Source: Carnobacterium inhibens subsp. inhibens DSM 13024 (lineage in GTDB: Bacteria > Bacillota > Bacilli > Lactobacillales > Carnobacteriaceae). Taken from it: DNA of 64,000 nucleotides. Below, in pieces: positions 60,455-64,000 of this stretch (its first letter is position 1; the number at the start of each line of letters is the position of its first letter). Location: assembly GCF_000746825.1 (NCBI RefSeq), contig NZ_JQIV01000006.1, forward strand, positions 744,001-808,000, read 5' to 3'. The notes beneath the pieces were generated by a model. It made no database searches. It was not told the origin of the DNA and was given only the letters and a program-made list of their open reading frames with translations. The translations under genes and the position numbers were made by a program.

Positions 60455-60883
60455 TTATTTTGAGTCCGGATACGTTTCTTTAATATAACTTACACTATCC
60501 TGGACTAGTTCTTTTAGGACGGATTCATCAATATCAGCTAACTTTTTAATGTACAAACAGCCTTTTCCCATTTTGTGTTTGCCTAATCTCGTTAACTGAA
60601 GAGCCCTTTTTTCATTATCAGGTTGTGAGAGGTAAATACTGAACTGCGCTTTTCTAGGAGAAAAACCAACTGGAGCCGCATCCCCTTCATGTCCACTAGC
60701 ATATTTATAATGGTAACGGCCAAAACCGATAATAGTTGTTCCCCACATTTTAGGTGCACTTCCTGTTTCTTCATTAAATAACTGAATCAACCGATACGTA
60801 TCTTGACGTTTGTTACCGTCTTCGATTTTTTCTACAAAGTCCATCACATTCTCTGTTGTTTCTTGCATTTTATTTTCAGCCAT
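60455..60883 (-). CDS. DUF1801 family protein
   Basis: A 142-residue protein with KRQDTYRLIQLFNEETGSAP, KMWGTTIIGFGRYHYKYASG and GKGCLYIKKLADIDESVLKE, which fits the DUF1801/YdhG-like fold. The central beta-rich part carries a conserved W-G-x-x-I-I-G-F-G motif. The function is unknown. GGGGGAG precedes the ATG. It is followed by DegV and preceded by an uncharacterised gene, in one direction. The family call is secure. Confidence 0.85.
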   Translation of the reverse strand: MAENKMQETTENVMDFVEKIEDGNKRQDTYRLIQLFNEETGSAPKMWGTTIIGFGRYHYKYASGHEGDAAPVGFSPRKAQFSIYLSQPDNEKRALQLTRLGKHKMGKGCLYIKKLADIDESVLKELVQDSVSYIKETYPDSK

Positions 60884-60925
60884 TCTAACTCCCCCAATGA
60901 ATCATTTTAACTTCATTAGTTCATT

Positions 60926-61492
60926 CTACTGAACGGTTTCAATCAATTGCGTCGCTTCTTCAATAGTCATTGTTGGAGCAAAATAAGAATTCCATACTGA
61001 GACCAAATGATGGACGTCATATGTGCCATATATTTTTTGGGCATTTTTCATTTGTCTTAAAAATAGTGGTTGCGTTTCTGCTTGCGGATAATTTATAACT
61101 GGTTTTGTATCTTGTTTAATAGAAGAAACAAGTTCATTTGGCAAGATAAGCGTTATTGTACCATTTGCTAAATAAGCAAATACATAGCCTGATTCAATAC
61201 TCGATTGAAACTGCATGACTGTTTCGTTAGAGACAGATGTTGCTGATTCCTTTACTAAATCAATTAGTTTTTCCTTTTTATGACCATCTAATTGTGCAAA
61301 AAAATCTACGGCCTGTTTAACAATAACCGGTTTTAATTGTTCTACAATCTTCATTTTTGTGTAACTTTTTCTAACGGATAGTTGCTGTTGCACAGCGATT
61401 TGAAGCAACTGTTCTTTTTTATAAGCTAGCAAACCTTTTTCTAAATCTGTTTGAGGCTTCCCTTTAATCAGCATGCTATGTAATTCTGTCAT
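60926..61492 (-). CDS. Conserved hypothetical protein
   Basis: A 188-residue soluble protein, rich in Gln, Lys and Leu. Two helical parts can be seen (LEKGLLAYKKEQLLQIAVQQ and QLSVRKSYTKMKIVEQLKPV), a weak beta part with FAYLANGTITLILPNELVSS and a C-terminal helix TIEEATQLIET. The KPQTDLEKGLLAYKKEQLLQ start recalls small proteins of lactic acid bacteria with a SAP- or Rho-N-like domain, but I cannot assign a family. AGGAG precedes the ATG. Confidence 0.65.
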   Translation of the reverse strand: MTELHSMLIKGKPQTDLEKGLLAYKKEQLLQIAVQQQLSVRKSYTKMKIVEQLKPVIVKQAVDFFAQLDGHKKEKLIDLVKESATSVSNETVMQFQSSIESGYVFAYLANGTITLILPNELVSSIKQDTKPVINYPQAETQPLFLRQMKNAQKIYGTYDVHHLVSVWNSYFAPTMTIEEATQLIETVQ

Positions 61493-61566
61493 TATTCAAA
61501 CTCCTATATTTTTACTATTGGTTACTCTTATTCTACCTTATTTAAATCTATTCGTAAAATAGACAA

Positions 61567-61599
61567 AAAGGACATAAGAAACATCGTTCTCATGTCTTT
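61567..61599 (-). terminator. Terminator after the VOC gene
   Basis: AAAGACATGAGAA and TTCTTATGTCCTTT pair with a small bulge around a short loop, with TTTTT on the minus strand. Confidence 0.75.
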
Positions 61600-61609
61600 A
61601 CCCAAAACT

Positions 61610-62032
61610 TTAGGCTCCCATTGCACTCATATCCATATACATGACTTCCCATAAGTGTCCATCTAAATCTTTAAAGCGACGGTAATACATCATAGCCTCT
61701 TCTTCTTCACTCAATTTCGTTGTCTTGTCTTCTGCGCCATTTTCAATTGCTTTGTTTACTAGTTCATCTACTGCATCTTTTGATTCAACCTGTAAAGCAG
61801 TGATCACTTCATTTTCTATTGATGTGTCCGTAATTTTTTGGTGGGTAAAACTAGAGAAAAATTCTTCAGTAAGCAGCATTACGTAAATGGATTCGGTGAT
61901 AATCAGGCTTGCTCCCTTATCGTCTTTAAACTGTTCATCAAAATCAAAACCAAGTGCTTTGAAAAATTCAATAGACTTTGTTAGATCCTTAACCGGTAAA
62001 TTTATAAAAATTGATTGTACTCCAACAGCCAT
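61610..62032 (-). CDS. VOC superfamily (glyoxalase-like) protein
   Basis: The ATG at 62032 has AAGGAGGTG upstream, giving 140 residues. The sequence has the paired beta-alpha-beta-beta-beta modules of the vicinal oxygen chelate fold: FINLPVKDLTKSIEFFKALG, FDEQFKDDKGASLIITESIY, DAVDELVNKAIENGAED and RFKDLDGHLWEVMYMDMSAM. It resembles glyoxalase/PhnB-like family members. Metal-binding His and Glu are likely in DGHLWEV. The substrate is unknown. It lies with two uncharacterised genes in the same direction. Confidence 0.87.
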   Translation of the reverse strand: MAVGVQSIFINLPVKDLTKSIEFFKALGFDFDEQFKDDKGASLIITESIYVMLLTEEFFSSFTHQKITDTSIENEVITALQVESKDAVDELVNKAIENGAEDKTTKLSEEEEAMMYYRRFKDLDGHLWEVMYMDMSAMGA

Positions 62033-62300
62033 TATCCACACCTCCTTTTTATGTAAAAAAACTTCTTTTTGTTATACGCTTTAATCATTTTCACCATCAG
62101 TATACTAGCATTCAAACTCTTTTACCACACACTCGTTTTCAAAATAGCTTATTTATTTTTAATTATCCAAAATACGCCTTTAGGCTTTTTGTTTGATTCT
62201 TTACTAGCAAAAGATTATGATTAAGTCACTTATTACACATCAACCAGTACAAAAAAAGACAGTTATTTAGTCATTTTGTATATAGAAGGAGAAAACCAAC

Positions 62301-63140
62301 ATGATTGATCCAGAAATTACAATTGTTTCAGCTACAGATGATGGCTTTGTTCCTCACTTAGCTACATTATTCTTATCTATTTTAAAAACTAAAAAAGACG
62401 AAACAAAAGTTAACTTTTATGTTATTGATGACAATATTTCATTAACTTCTAAAGATAGTTTAAACCGTATGATAAATGAGTACAATGCTTCAATCAGTTA
62501 TTTGCAGATTGATACAGTTAAATTTGAGGATATGGTAGAAAGTGATCGGATACCTACAACAGCTTACTTTAGAATTGCGATTCCTAATTATTTTAAACAC
62601 ACAGATATCAAGCGAGTCATTTATTTAGATTGCGATATTATTGCTAAAGAAGATATCGAGGACATCTGGAATATCGATTTAGGCGATAACTTGTTAGCAG
62701 CTGTTGAAGATGCTGGGTTCCATGCACGTTTAGATGCAATGGAAATTGATGCCGAATCAAATACTTACTTCAATTCTGGTATGATGATTATTGATATTGA
62801 AAAATGGCGAGCAGAAAAAATATCGGAGCAAGTATTAAAATTTGCTACTGAAAATTCAGATGAGTTAAGATTCCATGACCAAGATGCATTGAATGCTATT
62901 TTACATGACCGCTGGTTGGTGCTCCATCCTAGATGGAATGCTCAAGCCTATATCATTACGAAGGAAAAAAAACACCCAACAAAAATTGGTAATCTAGAAT
63001 ACACTGAAGCACGTAATGAACCAGCTTTGATTCACTATAGTGGACATGTCAAACCATGGCAAAGTGAGTCAGACCATCCTTTCCGTGATGAGTACTTAAA
63101 CGTACGAGCAGAAACACCGTTTCCAATGGAAGAAGACTAA
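62301..63140 (+). CDS. GT8 family glycosyltransferase
   Basis: A 279-residue enzyme. IVSATDDGFVPHLATLFLSIL, YVIDDNIS, DRIPTTAYFRIAIPNYF and RVIYLDCDIIAKEDI (DxD metal motif in LDCD) are the family 8 hallmarks, and TYFNSGMMIIDIEKWR and HDQDALNAILHDRW complete them. It transfers glucose or galactose with retention, often onto lipopolysaccharide or glycoprotein acceptors. AGAAGGAGA lies 9 bases before the ATG. It is single, with a strong terminator behind it, so its target could be a glycolipid or the wall polymer. Confidence 0.93.
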   Translation: MIDPEITIVSATDDGFVPHLATLFLSILKTKKDETKVNFYVIDDNISLTSKDSLNRMINEYNASISYLQIDTVKFEDMVESDRIPTTAYFRIAIPNYFKHTDIKRVIYLDCDIIAKEDIEDIWNIDLGDNLLAAVEDAGFHARLDAMEIDAESNTYFNSGMMIIDIEKWRAEKISEQVLKFATENSDELRFHDQDALNAILHDRWLVLHPRWNAQAYIITKEKKHPTKIGNLEYTEARNEPALIHYSGHVKPWQSESDHPFRDEYLNVRAETPFPMEED

Positions 63141-63146
63141 ATAAAA

Positions 63147-63185
63147 AATAAACCAGACAAGCTCTAATGGCTTCTCTGGTTTATT
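63147..63185. terminator. Bidirectional terminator after the GT8 gene
   Basis: AATAAACCAGA and TCTGGTTTATT form the outer stem, with inner AAGC/GCTT pairing, and T-runs on both strands. It lies between convergent genes. Confidence 0.88.
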
Positions 63186-63188
63186 TTT

Positions 63189-63470
63189 TTACAGTTCTTC
63201 TCGTTCAATGGAGTGAATCTCTACTTCACCATTGTCTTCGATTTCTTTCAAAACTAGGTCTAATGTCTGTTGGCACAGTTTGCGATTATTGCTCACAACG
63301 GCAATCCCTAGTACTCCTTGGTTTAACGTATCATGAGCACCAACTTCAGAGATACTCACGTTGAATTTGTTATGCGTTTTTTTTATGATACTTTTTATCA
63401 CACTGCGCTTATCTTTTAAAGAGTAGGAATTGTAAATGAGAAATGATACTTTCATGCCTAAGATAACCAT
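63189..63470 (-). CDS. DUF503 (YlxP-like) protein
   Basis: A 93-residue single-domain protein. VSFLIYNSYSLKDKRSVIKS, IIKKTHNKFNVSISEVGAHD, QGVLGIAVVSNNRKLCQQTL and EVEIHSIEREEL are the DUF503/YlxP pattern, including the SLKDKR motif. YlxP is usually encoded in the infB-rbfA cluster; here it lies apart from it. Its fold resembles a small RNA-associated ribosome factor, with function not established. AAAGGAGAT precedes the ATG. The family call is secure. Confidence 0.9.
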   Translation of the reverse strand: MVILGMKVSFLIYNSYSLKDKRSVIKSIIKKTHNKFNVSISEVGAHDTLNQGVLGIAVVSNNRKLCQQTLDLVLKEIEDNGEVEIHSIEREEL

Positions 63471-63586
63471 AATTCATCTCCTTTAAACCCGTTTTATTCT
63501 GAAAGTAAGTGATTTAGTTAAAATTATTCTAAAAGTGGACAAACTGGTGTTGAATCGAGCTTGTTTGTCCAAACTAGACTAAAATC

Positions 63587-64000
63587 TCATTTGAAATACG
63601 GTCTTAATGCTGTTAGTTCTTCTAAATGCAAAGGTCGATAAGATCCTACAGGTAATGTTTCATCGAGTTCTAACGGCCCCATCGACAATCTCTTAAGATA
63701 AGTGACCTTTTTTCCTACCGATAAAAACATTTTCTTTACTTGATGAAATTTGCCTTCACTGATCTCTAACAACACTCTACTTTCATTATTGCTACTACTT
63801 AGTATGGTTAGTTTAGCTGGCTTGCATTTTATGCCTCCATCAAAAACAATTCCTTTTGCAAATGCTGCTTTGTCTTCACTTGTGACCCTTTCGTTTACAA
63901 TCGCTTCATAACTTTTTGTGACTTCTTTTTTAGGAATCAACAATTGATACCCTAGTTGACCATTATTTGTCAGCAACAATAATCCCTCTGTATCTTTATC
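63587..64000 (-). CDS. RsuA/RluB/RluE-family pseudouridine synthase, partial at right edge
   Basis: The N-terminus lies beyond the right edge; 137 residues are visible, starting DKDTEGLLLLTNNGQLGYQL. The catalytic Asp is in the DxDTEGL motif just at the edge, and SYEAIVNERVTSEDK, ISEGKFHQVKKMFLSVGKKV and YLKRLSMGPLELDETL follow. It converts a uridine of 16S or 23S rRNA to pseudouridine. The frame runs to base 64000 without a stop. The catalytic class is secure, the site is not. Confidence 0.9.
   Translation of the reverse strand, partial: DKDTEGLLLLTNNGQLGYQLLIPKKEVTKSYEAIVNERVTSEDKAAFAKGIVFDGGIKCKPAKLTILSSSNNESRVLLEISEGKFHQVKKMFLSVGKKVTYLKRLSMGPLELDETLPVGSYRPLHLEELTALRPYFK

Noticed and set aside
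62011..62196. Plus-strand frame over the VOC gene start
   Set aside because: It overlaps the ribosome binding site of the VOC gene and has no support of its own.

Overview
The window is AT-rich DNA with Gram-positive signals: strong AGGAGG-type ribosome binding sites, TTGACA/TATAAT promoters, a lipobox lipoprotein, a GW-module cell-wall amidase, a SipW-type signal peptidase with its substrates, YtrA/DegV/YlxP-type genes and a teichoic-acid TagA. I read it as a low-GC Firmicute of the order Lactobacillales, most probably a Carnobacterium-like genus. The genus is inference from gene content, not a database match. No insertion sequence, phage gene, CRISPR array or rRNA operon was recognised. One tRNA gene (Arg, CCT) is present.

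Region 1 (1-25 kb) is a surface-glycan locus almost entirely on the minus strand. From its upstream end (about 24.5 kb) it reads: glycosyltransferase, Wzx flippase, glycosyltransferase, UDP-GlcNAc 2-epimerase (MnaA), Wzy-like polymerase and the priming sugar-phosphate transferase. A six-gene block for a legionaminic-acid type nonulosonate follows (LegB, LegC, CBS-nucleotidyltransferase, NeuD-like acetyltransferase, LegI, LegG). After it come a large GT-C-like membrane protein with a GtrB/CsbB-type glycosyltransferase, a GW-repeat autolysin, and a second operon with two GT2 enzymes, a GT14-like enzyme and a second polymerase cut by the left edge. No CMP-nonulosonate synthetase is visible, so the activation step must lie elsewhere or differ. 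galE is divergent from the locus at 24.66 kb.

Region 2 (25.7-37 kb) is mostly housekeeping: YihY/BrkB protein, acyltransferase, Met aminopeptidase, RluA-type pseudouridine synthase, TagA and a GT4 enzyme, flavodoxin, two TetR regulators, an M29 aminopeptidase, an S1-domain protein and tRNA-Arg.

Region 3 (37-47.5 kb) holds a YtrA-type GntR regulator with an ABC transporter and a membrane-anchored protein, under a consensus promoter overlapped by two matching half-site pairs. Next to it is a divergent YolD-like gene whose promoter spacer contains a LexA/DinR-like box. A DEAD-box helicase, oxidoreductases, a metallophosphoesterase and small membrane or lipoproteins follow.

Region 4 (47.7-52.4 kb) is a biofilm-matrix type module: SipW signal peptidase, a TasA/camelysin-like protein and a large secreted protein with the same kind of processing region, separated by terminators that probably set their ratios.

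Region 5 (52.5-64 kb) has a winged-helix/PfkB fusion with a degenerate catalytic motif, a PII-like/DUF1538 pair, a mechanosensitive-channel-like protein, a MATE exporter, DegV, small conserved proteins, a GT8 enzyme, YlxP and a truncated RsuA-family pseudouridine synthase at the right edge.
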